DNA of 64,000 nucleotides. Source: Lachnospiraceae bacterium UBA4381 (lineage in GTDB: Bacteria; Bacillota; Clostridia; Lachnospirales; Lachnospiraceae). The notes under the pieces were generated by a model. That model worked only from the letters and a program-made list of their open reading frames with translations, had not been told where the DNA came from and ran no database searches. A program made the translations under genes and the position numbers. This document shows, piece by piece, positions 36,816 to 44,563 of this stretch. Within the stretch, counting starts at the first letter, position 1, and every line of letters begins with the position of its first letter. The stretch lies in assembly GCA_002391105.1 (NCBI GenBank), contig DGRT01000037.1, positions 5,974-69,973 on the forward strand, read 5' to 3'.

Positions 36816-37901
36816 TTATCTGTTGGCATACATACCCTCATAATACTTCTGATAGTCACCGCTTGTTACATTCTTCATCCAGTCCTCATTCTCCAGATAC
36901 CACTTGATTGTAAGACGGATACCATCCTTGAACATGGTCTCAGGATACCAGCCGATCTCAGCCTTGATCTTGTCAGGCGCGATGGCATATCTGCGGTCAT
37001 GTCCCTTACGGTCTGTAACGTAAGTTATAAGATCCTTGGTTACATTTGCCTTCCTTGGATCAGAGTCCGGAAGAAGCTCCTGCAGAGTCTCTATGATTAT
37101 ATTTATAATCTCGATATTCTGCTTCTCATTATGTCCGCCGATGTTATATCTCTCTCCGATACGTCCCTGCTCAGTAGCCATATCTATTCCCTTTGCATGA
37201 TCCATAACATAGAGCCAGTCACGCACGTTCTTGCCATCACCATAAACAGGAAGCTGCTTTCCGGCAAGACAGTTATTGATAATAAGCGGAATCAGCTTCT
37301 CCGGGAACTGATAAGGTCCATAGTTATTGGAACAGTTTGTTATAACAGCAGGAAAATGATATGTATCAACATAAGCCTTTACCAGAAGATCTGACGATGC
37401 CTTACTTGATGAGTAAGGACTGTGAGGATCGATTGGTGTAGTCTCGTAGAAGTAAGCATTTGGATCATCCGGAAGTGAACCATATACTTCATCGGTAGAA
37501 ACATGAAGGAATCTCTTATCCTCCTTGAAGCTGCCATCCTCATTCTCCCAGGCAGCCTTTGCAGAGTTAAGCATTACAGCAGTACCAAGTACATTTGTCT
37601 GTACGAACACTTCAGGGTTCTTGATAGAACGATCCACATGGGATTCTGCTGCAAAATGTACCACTCTGTCGATATCATTTTCCTCAAATATCTTAGAGAT
37701 GGCTTCCTTATCACATATATCAGCCTTAATAAATGTATAGTTGTCTCTGTTCTCAATATCCTTAAGATTCTCAAGATTACCTGCGTATGTAAGCTTATCA
37801 ACGTTGATTATACGGATGCTGTCGCCGTACTTATCAAACATGTAATGGATATAGTTAGAACCTATAAATCCGGCACCACCTGTTACGAGATATGTTTTCA
37901 T
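36816..37901 (-). CDS. rfbB: dTDP-glucose 4,6-dehydratase
   Basis: A 361-residue SDR enzyme converting dTDP-glucose to dTDP-4-keto-6-deoxyglucose. The NAD-binding motif GGAGFIGSN is at 8-16. VSTDEVYG carries the catalytic Thr-Asp-Glu set, and YSSSKASSD holds the Tyr-x3-Lys pair. AAGGAG precedes the start. Its partner rfbA lies 11 kb away at 48.9 kb and rfbC and rfbD are not in the window, so the dTDP-rhamnose pathway is scattered. Confidence 0.95.
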   Translation of the reverse strand: MKTYLVTGGAGFIGSNYIHYMFDKYGDSIRIINVDKLTYAGNLENLKDIENRDNYTFIKADICDKEAISKIFEENDIDRVVHFAAESHVDRSIKNPEVFVQTNVLGTAVMLNSAKAAWENEDGSFKEDKRFLHVSTDEVYGSLPDDPNAYFYETTPIDPHSPYSSSKASSDLLVKAYVDTYHFPAVITNCSNNYGPYQFPEKLIPLIINNCLAGKQLPVYGDGKNVRDWLYVMDHAKGIDMATEQGRIGERYNIGGHNEKQNIEIINIIIETLQELLPDSDPRKANVTKDLITYVTDRKGHDRRYAIAPDKIKAEIGWYPETMFKDGIRLTIKWYLENEDWMKNVTSGDYQKYYEGMYANR

Positions 37902-37988
37902 AATGTATTCTCCTTTTCCAATATTTTAACCCGCTTTCTTTAAGTCCACTAAAAATACTCTTTCTTATCTGTTTCTGATTAATCAGCT

Positions 37989-39575
37989 CTACATTTTCGC
38001 CAGTTCTTCAGAAATGAGCCTGTTAACCTCCGCAGGATCACATTTGCCCTTCATTTCCTTCATTACAAATCCTACGATTGCTCCAACAGCCTTGCCCTTG
38101 CCGCTTTTAACATCCTGAACAGCCTTTGGATTTGCAGCGATAGCCTTCTGCACAACCGTCAGAAGTTCACCGGAGTCAGTCTTTGTTGAAAGGTTATTGT
38201 CAGCAACATACTGTACAGGATCCAGATTATCCAGAAATACTGCCTTTTCAAAGACCTCCTTCGCAACTCCGTTGCTGATTTCCTTCGACTCAACCAGCTT
38301 TACAAGCTTCGCGAGATTAGCTCCTGAGAATCTAAGCTGATCAGCATCGAGATCATGCTCCTTCATCAGTCTCTGTGTCTCAACCATAAGCCAGTTAGAG
38401 GTTTTCTTCGGATCGGCACCTTCTCGAACAGCCTCTTCAAAAAGATCTGCCAGCGCCTTTTCTTCCGTTATATGATCCACATCATAGTCCGGAAGACCAA
38501 ACTCTTCCTTGTAGCGGAGCTTCTTCTCATCTCGCAGCTCAGGACGGGCATCTCTTATATTATCTATCCACTCCTGGCTAATTACAAGCGGAACAAGGTC
38601 GGGATCAGGAAAATATCTGTAATCCTGCGCATCCTCCTTGGAACGCATCGGATATGAATAGCCCTTTTCATCATCCCATCTGCGGGTTTCCTGAACTACC
38701 TTTCCACCTTCCTCGATAATGTCTATCTGTCTCTCTATCTCTGCCTCGATACATCTCTTGATAGCTCTGAATGAGTTGAGGTTCTTGGACTCCGTTCTGG
38801 TTCCATATTCTGATGAACCCTTTTCTCTTATCGAAAGATTGACATCTGCTCTCATGGAGCCTTCATTTAATTTACAATCAGAAGCTCCCAGATACTGAAC
38901 TGTCTCACGAAGCTTTTCCAGATATGCGATTACTTCCTCCGCAGATCTCATATCCGGCTCTGATACTATTTCTATAAGAGGAACTCCTGAACGGTTGAAG
39001 TCAACCCAGGTCTCATCAGTAAAGCTGTCATGAACCAGCTTTCCGGCATCCTCCTCCATGTGAATCTCATGGATACGAACCGCTTTCTTATAAGTAGCCA
39101 GCTTCTTACCCTTTTCTACTCTTTCTGACTCTACGATATTCTCACAGACATCGTAGGAGCCTATACACGCCTCATCAGCCTTCTCACCGGAAACTGTCCA
39201 GAGTGAATGCATTTCCTCCGGATCTATACCATCAGGATTATCAACCTCTATTATCACATGTCCATTTCTGCATATAGGATAGTAGAGCTGTGATATCTGA
39301 TAGTTCTGGGGATTGTCAGGATAAAAGTAGTTCTTACGGTCAAACTTGGAATTTCTTGTAATATTACAGTTGGTAGCAAGTCCGACAGCTATTGCCTTGT
39401 TGACAACCTCCTTGTTCAGTACAGGCAGCGAACCGGGCATACCGGAGCATACCGGGCATACATGTGTATTTGGAGCACCTCCAAATTCAGTCGAGCAGCC
39501 ACAGAATATCTTGGTTTTAGTATTTAACTCAACATGTACCTCGAGGCCTATCATTACTTCATATTCTTTTGCCAT
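37989..39575 (-). CDS. gatB: Aspartyl/glutamyl-tRNA amidotransferase subunit B
   Basis: A 528-residue subunit. The N-terminal cradle domain begins EVMIGLEVHVELNTKTKIFCGC; the CxC and CPVC zinc elements are present (C27, C29, C42, C45 approx.). The PLIEIVSEPDMRS motif and a C-terminal YqeY-like tail follow. It phosphorylates tRNA-bound Glu or Asp, and GatA supplies ammonia. Length is above the usual 475-480, with extra sequence in the N-terminal half. It starts 3 bp after gatA. Confidence 0.94.
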   Translation of the reverse strand: MAKEYEVMIGLEVHVELNTKTKIFCGCSTEFGGAPNTHVCPVCSGMPGSLPVLNKEVVNKAIAVGLATNCNITRNSKFDRKNYFYPDNPQNYQISQLYYPICRNGHVIIEVDNPDGIDPEEMHSLWTVSGEKADEACIGSYDVCENIVESERVEKGKKLATYKKAVRIHEIHMEEDAGKLVHDSFTDETWVDFNRSGVPLIEIVSEPDMRSAEEVIAYLEKLRETVQYLGASDCKLNEGSMRADVNLSIREKGSSEYGTRTESKNLNSFRAIKRCIEAEIERQIDIIEEGGKVVQETRRWDDEKGYSYPMRSKEDAQDYRYFPDPDLVPLVISQEWIDNIRDARPELRDEKKLRYKEEFGLPDYDVDHITEEKALADLFEEAVREGADPKKTSNWLMVETQRLMKEHDLDADQLRFSGANLAKLVKLVESKEISNGVAKEVFEKAVFLDNLDPVQYVADNNLSTKTDSGELLTVVQKAIAANPKAVQDVKSGKGKAVGAIVGFVMKEMKGKCDPAEVNRLISEELAKM

Positions 39576-39578
39576 GAT

Positions 39579-41162
39579 CTAGACCTCCCTTCCTGATGAT
39601 GCATTTCCCTGATTATCTGTCTCAGCATAACCTTCAGATTTCAGATTACCAAGCTCCTCATCACACTTAAGCTTCATATTCTTAAGTCTGTACTGCTCAT
39701 ATGTATAAGCAGTTCTTATTATCTTCTTCTCGTCAAAGGTCTGTCCCAGAAGCTGAAGTCCTATAGGAAGTCCTTCGCTGTCCTCTCCACAAGGAAGCGA
39801 GATTCCCGGAAGTCCGGCAAGGTTGACAGACACTGTATATATATCACCCAGATACATCTGAATAGGATCACTCAGCGAATCCCCCAGCTTAAGAGCCGTA
39901 GTCGGAGCTACAGGTCCAAGTATTACGTCATATTTTTCAAATGCAGCATCAAATGCCTGCTTTATAAGAGCCTTGACTCTGAGTGCCTTAACATAGTAAG
40001 CATCATAATATCCTGAAGAAAGCACGAAGGAGCCAAGCATTATACGGCGCTTAACCTCTGCTCCGAAGCCTTCTGAACGTGTCTTTTTATACATATTATG
40101 AAGATCTGTATAGTCCTTTGTTCTGTAACCATACTTAACGCCGTCAAATCTTTCAAGATTGGACGAAGCCTCAGCACAGGCTATTACATAGTAGGCAGGA
40201 ATAGCATACTCAACCATTCCCAGGTCGAACTCCTCAACCTCTGCACCAAGCCCCTTAAGGACCTCCGCAGCATCCAGCACTGACTTCTTTACATCCGGTG
40301 CTATACCCTCAAGAAAATAATCTCTCGGCACACCAATCTTCATTCCCTTTACGTCTGCTGTAAGAGCCTCAGTAAACTTAGTATCTGTTGTTCTTGGATC
40401 TCCGGAGGATTCCTTATCTCCTCCTGCTGATGTGGAGTCCTTTGGATCATAACCTGATATAGCCTCAAGAACAGTCGCACAGTCAGTAACATTTTTCCCC
40501 AAAGGTCCTATCTGGTCAAGAGAAGAACCATAGGCTATAAGACCATATCTTGATACTCTTCCATAGGTTGGCTTGATACCTGTTACGCCACAGAAAGATG
40601 CCGGCTGCCTTATAGAGCCGCCTGTATCAGAGCCAAGAGCAGCAGCACATTCAAGTCCTGCTACGGCTGCCGCAGAACCACCGGATGAACCACCGGGAAC
40701 ACGTGTCATATCACGCGGATTCCTGGTCGGGCCAAAGTAAGAAGTCTCTGTAGTGCTTCCCATAGCGAACTCATCCATATTGGTTCTTCCTATGATAACC
40801 GCTCCTGCATCCTTCAGCTTCTGTACTGCAGTCGCTGTATAGGTAGGAACAAAGTTATCCAGAATATGTGAAGCACATGTAGTAAGTGTTCCTTCTATAC
40901 ACATATTGTCCTTGATTGCAAATGGAACACCGGCCAGAGGACTTAAGCTTTCGCCTGCGGCCTTTTTCTCAGCTATATTTTTATCAGCCTCTTCCGCCAT
41001 CCTTATAGCGCCTTCAGTATCTACAGTTATATATGCATTTATTTCTTTATCCTTTTTGCCTATAGCATCCAGGTATGCCTTTGTAGCTTCGACAGAGGAT
41101 ATCTCTCCCGCTGCTATCTTCTTACCCAGCTCCACAGCACTAAGTGACAGGATTTCCAGCAT
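39579..41162 (-). CDS. gatA: Aspartyl/glutamyl-tRNA amidotransferase subunit A
   Basis: A 527-residue amidase-signature enzyme releasing ammonia from glutamine. The triad is Lys84 (FAIKDN), cis-Ser159 and Ser183 (DTGGSIRQPASF), within the GGSSGGSAAAVA signature. A serine/glycine-rich insertion of about 20 residues (242-262) is unusual. It has AAGGAG at the start and a candidate promoter of its own at 41196-41225, needed because a strong terminator lies between it and gatC. GatB follows directly. Confidence 0.94.
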   Translation of the reverse strand: MLEILSLSAVELGKKIAAGEISSVEATKAYLDAIGKKDKEINAYITVDTEGAIRMAEEADKNIAEKKAAGESLSPLAGVPFAIKDNMCIEGTLTTCASHILDNFVPTYTATAVQKLKDAGAVIIGRTNMDEFAMGSTTETSYFGPTRNPRDMTRVPGGSSGGSAAAVAGLECAAALGSDTGGSIRQPASFCGVTGIKPTYGRVSRYGLIAYGSSLDQIGPLGKNVTDCATVLEAISGYDPKDSTSAGGDKESSGDPRTTDTKFTEALTADVKGMKIGVPRDYFLEGIAPDVKKSVLDAAEVLKGLGAEVEEFDLGMVEYAIPAYYVIACAEASSNLERFDGVKYGYRTKDYTDLHNMYKKTRSEGFGAEVKRRIMLGSFVLSSGYYDAYYVKALRVKALIKQAFDAAFEKYDVILGPVAPTTALKLGDSLSDPIQMYLGDIYTVSVNLAGLPGISLPCGEDSEGLPIGLQLLGQTFDEKKIIRTAYTYEQYRLKNMKLKCDEELGNLKSEGYAETDNQGNASSGREV

Positions 41163-41195
41163 TTCTTTTCTCCTTGTAATTATATTTACTCTGCC

Positions 41196-41225
41196 AATAT
41201 ACGCATTACGTGTAGTTTGTGTGAA
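41196..41225 (-). promoter_or_regulatory. Candidate promoter for gatA-gatB
   Basis: On the minus strand TTCACA, an 18-bp spacer and TATATT, about 35 bp before gatA. It lies downstream of the inserted toxin-like locus and repeat. Confidence 0.5.
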
Positions 41226-41261
41226 TTACATACTATTTGATATATATGAATTGAACAGAAT

Positions 41262-41420
41262 ATAACTTATCGGAACAAAAGGAAAGTCGAACGAAGTGAG
41301 ACCTTACTTTTGGACGATAAGTTACCGAAGATTAATACCAGATGCGAAGCATCTGCCCCTACGAAGTAGGGGTAATACATCGAGCGTAGCGAGATGCATT
41401 AAGTATTAATCGAAGGAATA
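41262..41420. repeat. Structured dispersed repeat, inverted full copy inside the gat operon
   Basis: Inverted relative to the 34.49-kb copy. Read on the minus strand, paired changes keep stems intact: CCCCTAC/GTAGGGG against CCCCTGC/GCAGGGG, CAGATGC/GCATCTG against CGGATGC/GCATCCG, and GTCTCAC/GTTCGAC against GTCTCGC/GCTCGAC. It lies directly beside the toxin-like gene. Confidence 0.9.
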
Positions 41421-41443
41421 TGTTTACGGTAAAATTAATAGTC

Positions 41444-41488
41444 ACTACCACCTCTATACCGGTACAGGAAGGAGGTGACGGTATGGAC
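41444..41488 (+). promoter_or_regulatory. RBS-sequestering stem in the toxin-like mRNA leader
   Basis: CACCTC at about 41449-41454 is complementary to GAGGTG at about 41472-41477 of the Shine-Dalgarno sequence, and TACC with GGTA just before the start extends the stem with a bulge. An inner TACCGGTA palindrome lies in the loop. This would mask the ribosome binding site in the primary transcript, as in Fst-type leaders. Confidence 0.6.
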
Positions 41489-41503
41489 AGTTTTTGCACC
41501 TTC
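41481..41503 (+). repeat. Toxin-side direct repeat at the translation start
   Basis: GTATGG (41481-41486, containing the start codon) and GTTTTTGCACCTTC (41490-41503) recur in the same order at 41652-41657 and 41664-41677 beyond the terminator. The convergent antisense RNA copied from the second set would be complementary to the first. Confidence 0.9.
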
Positions 41504-41572
41504 ATATTCTCTATCGTTGGCAGTATAGTAGCCTATTATATCTGCAAATGGCTGGATAGAGATGACAGGTAG
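41483..41572 (+). CDS. Small single-helix peptide, candidate Fst/Ldr-like type I toxin
   Basis: A 29-residue open frame not shared with any larger gene. It begins MDSFCTFIFS, has a hydrophobic helix at about 4-22, and ends with ICKWLDRDDR, a charged C-terminal tail as in Fst (which ends in an acidic/basic tail after the helix). A very strong ribosome binding site (AAGGAGGTGA, 5-7 bases before the ATG) precedes it. Type I toxins of this kind insert in the membrane and disturb it or the chromosome. The assignment is from architecture; the peptide shows no database-grade homology by eye. A toxin promoter on the plus strand is only weakly visible (TAAAAT near 41430). Confidence 0.7.
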   Translation: MDSFCTFIFSIVGSIVAYYICKWLDRDDR

Positions 41573-41611
41573 TCAGCCTGAGGGGTTAAGCCTTCCCTCT
41601 GTACAAATAGG

Positions 41612-41690
41612 AATAGAAAAAGCCACGAGCTAGCACCTCGTGGCTTTTTCTGTATGGCTTAACGTTTTTGCACCTTCGTTATTATTGCCT
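41612..41690 (-). ncRNA. Candidate antisense antitoxin RNA, convergent to the toxin
   Basis: Predicted about 80-nt RNA from promoter TTTACA, 17 bp, TATAGT (41697-41725, minus strand) to the shared terminator. It would contain GAAGGTGCAAAAAC and CCATAC, complementary to the toxin start region (41481-41503), and the terminator hairpin complementary to the toxin mRNA 3' end. This two-site pairing is the par/RNAII plan. Confidence 0.65.
41616..41650. terminator. Perfect bidirectional terminator shared by toxin and antitoxin
   Basis: GAAAAAGCCACGAG (41616-41629) and CTCGTGGCTTTTTC (41637-41650) form a perfect 14-bp stem with loop CTAGCAC. The A and T tracts allow termination in both directions; it would also stop transcripts coming from gatC. 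Confidence 0.95.
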
Positions 41691-41696
41691 ATATAA

Positions 41697-41725
41697 ACTA
41701 TAGCACCACGATTTATACTTGTAAA
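41697..41725 (-). promoter_or_regulatory. Promoter of the candidate antitoxin RNA
   Basis: On the minus strand TTTACA (complement of 41720-41725), a 17-bp spacer and TATAGT (complement of 41697-41702). Confidence 0.7.
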
Positions 41726-41773
41726 GTGTATAATTACCTAAACATATATCCTATTCAAAATCATCATAATTAC

Positions 41774-42058
41774 CTAGAAAGTATTTGGCACAACATATGC
41801 ATCCTCATTACTTTCAGGTGCATTTTTCAGCATATTTTCCTTGTCATCACCATTAGTAACCACATCCTCCCTCATAACATTTGAGATAGGAAATGTATGT
41901 GACATAGGCTGAACATCTGATGTATCCAGTTCATTAAGCTTTCCTACATAATCCAGCATGTCGGAAAGATCTTTTTTAGACTGTTCTTTCTCTTCATCAG
42001 AGAGTTCAAGCTTTGCAAGGATACCTACATATTCAATGGTTTCATCTGTTATCTGCAT
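41774..42058 (-). CDS. gatC: Aspartyl/glutamyl-tRNA amidotransferase subunit C
   Basis: A 94-residue stabilising subunit that wraps GatA and GatB. ITDETIEYVGILAKLELSDE at the N-terminus and VQPMSHTFP are typical. GGGAG precedes the start. It is separated from gatA by about 610 bp holding the repeat and toxin-like locus, whereas gatC and gatA are normally adjacent. It lies 58 bp after aspS, with a small CTTGAC/GTCAAG hairpin across the aspS stop. Confidence 0.92.
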   Translation of the reverse strand: MQITDETIEYVGILAKLELSDEEKEQSKKDLSDMLDYVGKLNELDTSDVQPMSHTFPISNVMREDVVTNGDDKENMLKNAPESNEDAYVVPNTF

Positions 42059-42116
42059 TTGGTTCTCCCTTCATTCGGATAGTCTCATAACCGGCTCCGC
42101 CTTGACCGCTTCGCTG

Positions 42117-43868
42117 TCAAGCCCTTACTTTTATATGTGTTTCTCTGAGCTGGAGCTCTGTTACATCCCCAGGTGCTCCGCACATAAGATCCTGTCCGTT
42201 TCCGTTCATTGGGAATGCGATAACCTCACGAATGTTCTCTTCATTCTTAAGAAGCATGATCATACGGTCGATTCCGGGTGCCATTCCTGCATGTGGAGGT
42301 GCACCAAACTGGAAGGCTGTATAAAGCGCCCCGAACTTCTGCTCCAGAACTTCCTTTGAGTAACCGGCTATCTCAAATGCCTTTTCCATGATCTGCATAT
42401 CATGATTACGAACTGCACCGGAGGAAAGCTCTACTCCGTTACAAACTATATCATACTGGTAAGCAAGTACCTCCAGTGGATCCTCCTTTTCAAGTGCCTC
42501 AAGTCCACCCTGCGGCATAGAAAATGGATTATGTGTAAATGCAGGCTGTTTGGTTTCCTCATCCAGCTCATACATAGGGAAATCATTTATATAGCAGAAA
42601 CGATATGCATTCTTCTCCAGAAGATCCAGTCTGTTACCAAGCTCAGTTCTGATTTGTCCTGCATAAAGAGCAGCATTTGTCTCCTTATCTGCTATAAAGA
42701 AGATAGTGTCTCCAACCTCAAGTCCTGCTGTACTGCGAAGCTCTTCCTTCATATCATCCGGAATAAACTTATCAATAGGTCCCTTGTAGGAGCCATCAGC
42801 TTGAACCTCCAGATAACCAAGTCCACCCATTCCGATTCCCTGGGCAAACTTAAGCATCTTTTCATGCTGACCCTTGCTCAGCTTAGCATGAACATTTATG
42901 GCACGAACTGTTTTTCCATGAAAAGGCTTAAATGTACATCTCTGGAAGAACTCGGAGAGATCGATTATTTCCAGCGGATTTCTGAGATCAGGCTTATCAG
43001 TACCATATTTCAGCATGGACTCCTTGTAGCTGATAATAGGGAATGGTGCCTGTGTCACTGTATAGCCTTCAGGTGCAAACCTTCCGAACACATCTGACAG
43101 AACCTCTTCACCGACCTTAAATACATCCTCCTGGGTTGCAAAGCTCATCTCAAAGTCAAGCTGGTAGAACTCGCCAGGAGATCTGTCTGCTCTTGCATCC
43201 TCATCTCTAAAGCATGGAGCTATCTGGAAATATTTATCAAATCCTGAAACCATAAGCAACTGCTTGTACTGCTGAGGTGCCTGTGGGAGTGCATAGAACT
43301 TGCCCTTGTAACGACGGGAAGGAACGATATAGTCACGTGCTCCCTCAGGTGATGAAGCACAGAGAATCGGTGTTGTAATCTCAACAAATCCCATATCCTC
43401 CATCTTTCTTCTGATATAGCTGATAACCTTACTTCTGAAAAGAATATTTTCCTTGACCTTTTCATTTCTAAGATCCAGATATCTGTACTTGAGACGTACA
43501 TCCTCACGAACCTCCTTGGAGGTCATGATTTCAAAAGGAAGCTGGCTGTAAACCTTTCCAAGTATATCTATGGAATGAGCTTCAATCTCGATGGTTCCCG
43601 TAGGAATCTTTGGATTGTAGGTCTCCTCATCACGATGCTCCACAAGTCCCTCTACTGATATAGCCTGTTCTCTTGTGATTCCCTCCAGAAGAGTCGTATC
43701 ACGAAGAACCACCTGCATCACTCCATACATATCACGAAGATCTATGAAGGACACACCACCATGATCTCTGATATTCTCGACCCATCCGGCAAGTCTTACA
43801 TTTGCCCCTACATCCGCCTCACTCATCTTGTCGATTGTCTTGTCTCTGTAAATATTTTTCATTTCCAA
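42117..43868 (-). CDS. aspS: Aspartyl-tRNA synthetase
   Basis: A 583-residue class IIb enzyme. The OB-fold anticodon domain (VRLAGWVENIRDHGGVSFIDLRD) comes first, followed by motif 2 (CFRDEDARADRSPGEFYQLD), the GAD insertion domain in the middle and motif 3 (GAPPHAGMAPGIDRM). This is the full bacterial form with the GAD domain. Together with gatCAB it may also mis-acylate tRNA-Asn (non-discriminating), since no asnS is visible here. It is the first gene of a T-box transcript. Confidence 0.95.
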   Translation of the reverse strand: MEMKNIYRDKTIDKMSEADVGANVRLAGWVENIRDHGGVSFIDLRDMYGVMQVVLRDTTLLEGITREQAISVEGLVEHRDEETYNPKIPTGTIEIEAHSIDILGKVYSQLPFEIMTSKEVREDVRLKYRYLDLRNEKVKENILFRSKVISYIRRKMEDMGFVEITTPILCASSPEGARDYIVPSRRYKGKFYALPQAPQQYKQLLMVSGFDKYFQIAPCFRDEDARADRSPGEFYQLDFEMSFATQEDVFKVGEEVLSDVFGRFAPEGYTVTQAPFPIISYKESMLKYGTDKPDLRNPLEIIDLSEFFQRCTFKPFHGKTVRAINVHAKLSKGQHEKMLKFAQGIGMGGLGYLEVQADGSYKGPIDKFIPDDMKEELRSTAGLEVGDTIFFIADKETNAALYAGQIRTELGNRLDLLEKNAYRFCYINDFPMYELDEETKQPAFTHNPFSMPQGGLEALEKEDPLEVLAYQYDIVCNGVELSSGAVRNHDMQIMEKAFEIAGYSKEVLEQKFGALYTAFQFGAPPHAGMAPGIDRMIMLLKNEENIREVIAFPMNGNGQDLMCGAPGDVTELQLRETHIKVRA

Positions 43869-43915
43869 GTCACTGCCTTTCTATATTATCTTTTTGTAAT
43901 TGTTATCAATACCAT

Positions 43916-43975
43916 GTGACAAGGTGCCTATCCCCATGTCACATTTTGGTGACAAGGTGCCTGTCCCCATGTCAC
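43916..43975. repeat. Two copies of a 27-nt GTGACA/TGTCAC hairpin element
   Basis: Near-identical units at 43916-43942 and 43949-43975, each opening GTGACAAGGTGCCT and closing CCCCATGTCAC, so each can fold through GTGACA/TGTCAC. Similar GGACAGGCACC elements are scattered in Firmicute genomes as I recall. They lie between the T-box terminator and aspS. Confidence 0.85.
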
Positions 43976-44336
43976 AAAAGCCCCGGGGCGCTTAAAAAAC
44001 ACCCCGGGGCGATCAGTTTCTGTAACTAACCGCGGTACCACCCGCATTTATAACTCTATCATTCTGCCATTACTGATAGGTGACAGTATAGCATTTAACG
44101 CTATGCTATAAACGAAGATACTCCAAGATTGTTACTGCCCCATTCATCTATATGACCCGCTGGTGGCTCTCAGTCTCAGGCCTCCGCTCCCTGTGATAGT
44201 CAGATGAATTGCACATCTCTTCAATGTATCTATTTGTAAGTCAAATGTCTGTTCCAGCAATATATAAGAAGCTAATGCACTTAACAACTCTTCAATCGCT
44301 CATACGACATCCTGACCGCCCCTCACCGGAGCAATT
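43975..44336 (-). promoter_or_regulatory. T-box riboswitch leader of aspS-gatC
   Basis: The T-box core GGGTGGTACCGCGG is the complement of 44030-44043. A GC-rich terminator follows at 43976-44010 with TTTTG. About 290 nt of structured leader lies upstream, from the promoter at 44343-44371. Specificity for Asp or Asn is expected from the genes, but I could not assign the specifier codon with confidence. Confidence 0.9.
43976..44010 (-). terminator. T-box terminator of aspS
   Basis: GCCCCGGGG at 43980-43988 and CCCCGGGGC at 44002-44010 form a perfect 9-bp GC stem with a loop rich in A on the plus strand; TTTTG follows on the minus strand. Confidence 0.88.
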
Positions 44337-44342
44337 TGCATT

Positions 44343-44371
44343 ATTATAAGTAAGAAATGATATTATTTCAA
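44343..44371 (-). promoter_or_regulatory. Promoter of the aspS T-box transcript
   Basis: On the minus strand TTGAAA (complement of 44366-44371), a 17-bp spacer and TATAAT (complement of 44343-44348). Confidence 0.85.
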
Positions 44372-44400
44372 GTATTAATTATTAGAAACAATTTTGTCTT

Positions 44401-44429
44401 TTGACACTTATATCACATAATGATACAAT
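44401..44429 (+). promoter_or_regulatory. Consensus promoter of the plus-strand wall-repeat protein
   Basis: TTGACA at 44401-44406, a 17-bp spacer and TACAAT at 44424-44429. It diverges from the aspS promoter. The leader is about 130 nt and I see no known riboswitch in it. Confidence 0.85.
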
Positions 44430-44563
44430 GTAGTTGCTTTGGGGTTGTCCACTTAGTTCCATGAATTAGTATTATCTGAAACATTTTACTAAGACTATTG
44501 ATTCCAAGGAATTAAGGCAGGGTTAGTCAAAGACATAATGTATTTATTTTATAGGGAGGACAT

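Noticed and set aside
12381..44475. Shared words (TGATACAAT, GTTGCTTT, ATGAATTAGTAT) in the leaders at 12.4 kb and 44.4 kb
   Set aside because: Spacing differs between the two leaders and the words are short and AT-rich, so a common element is not supported.
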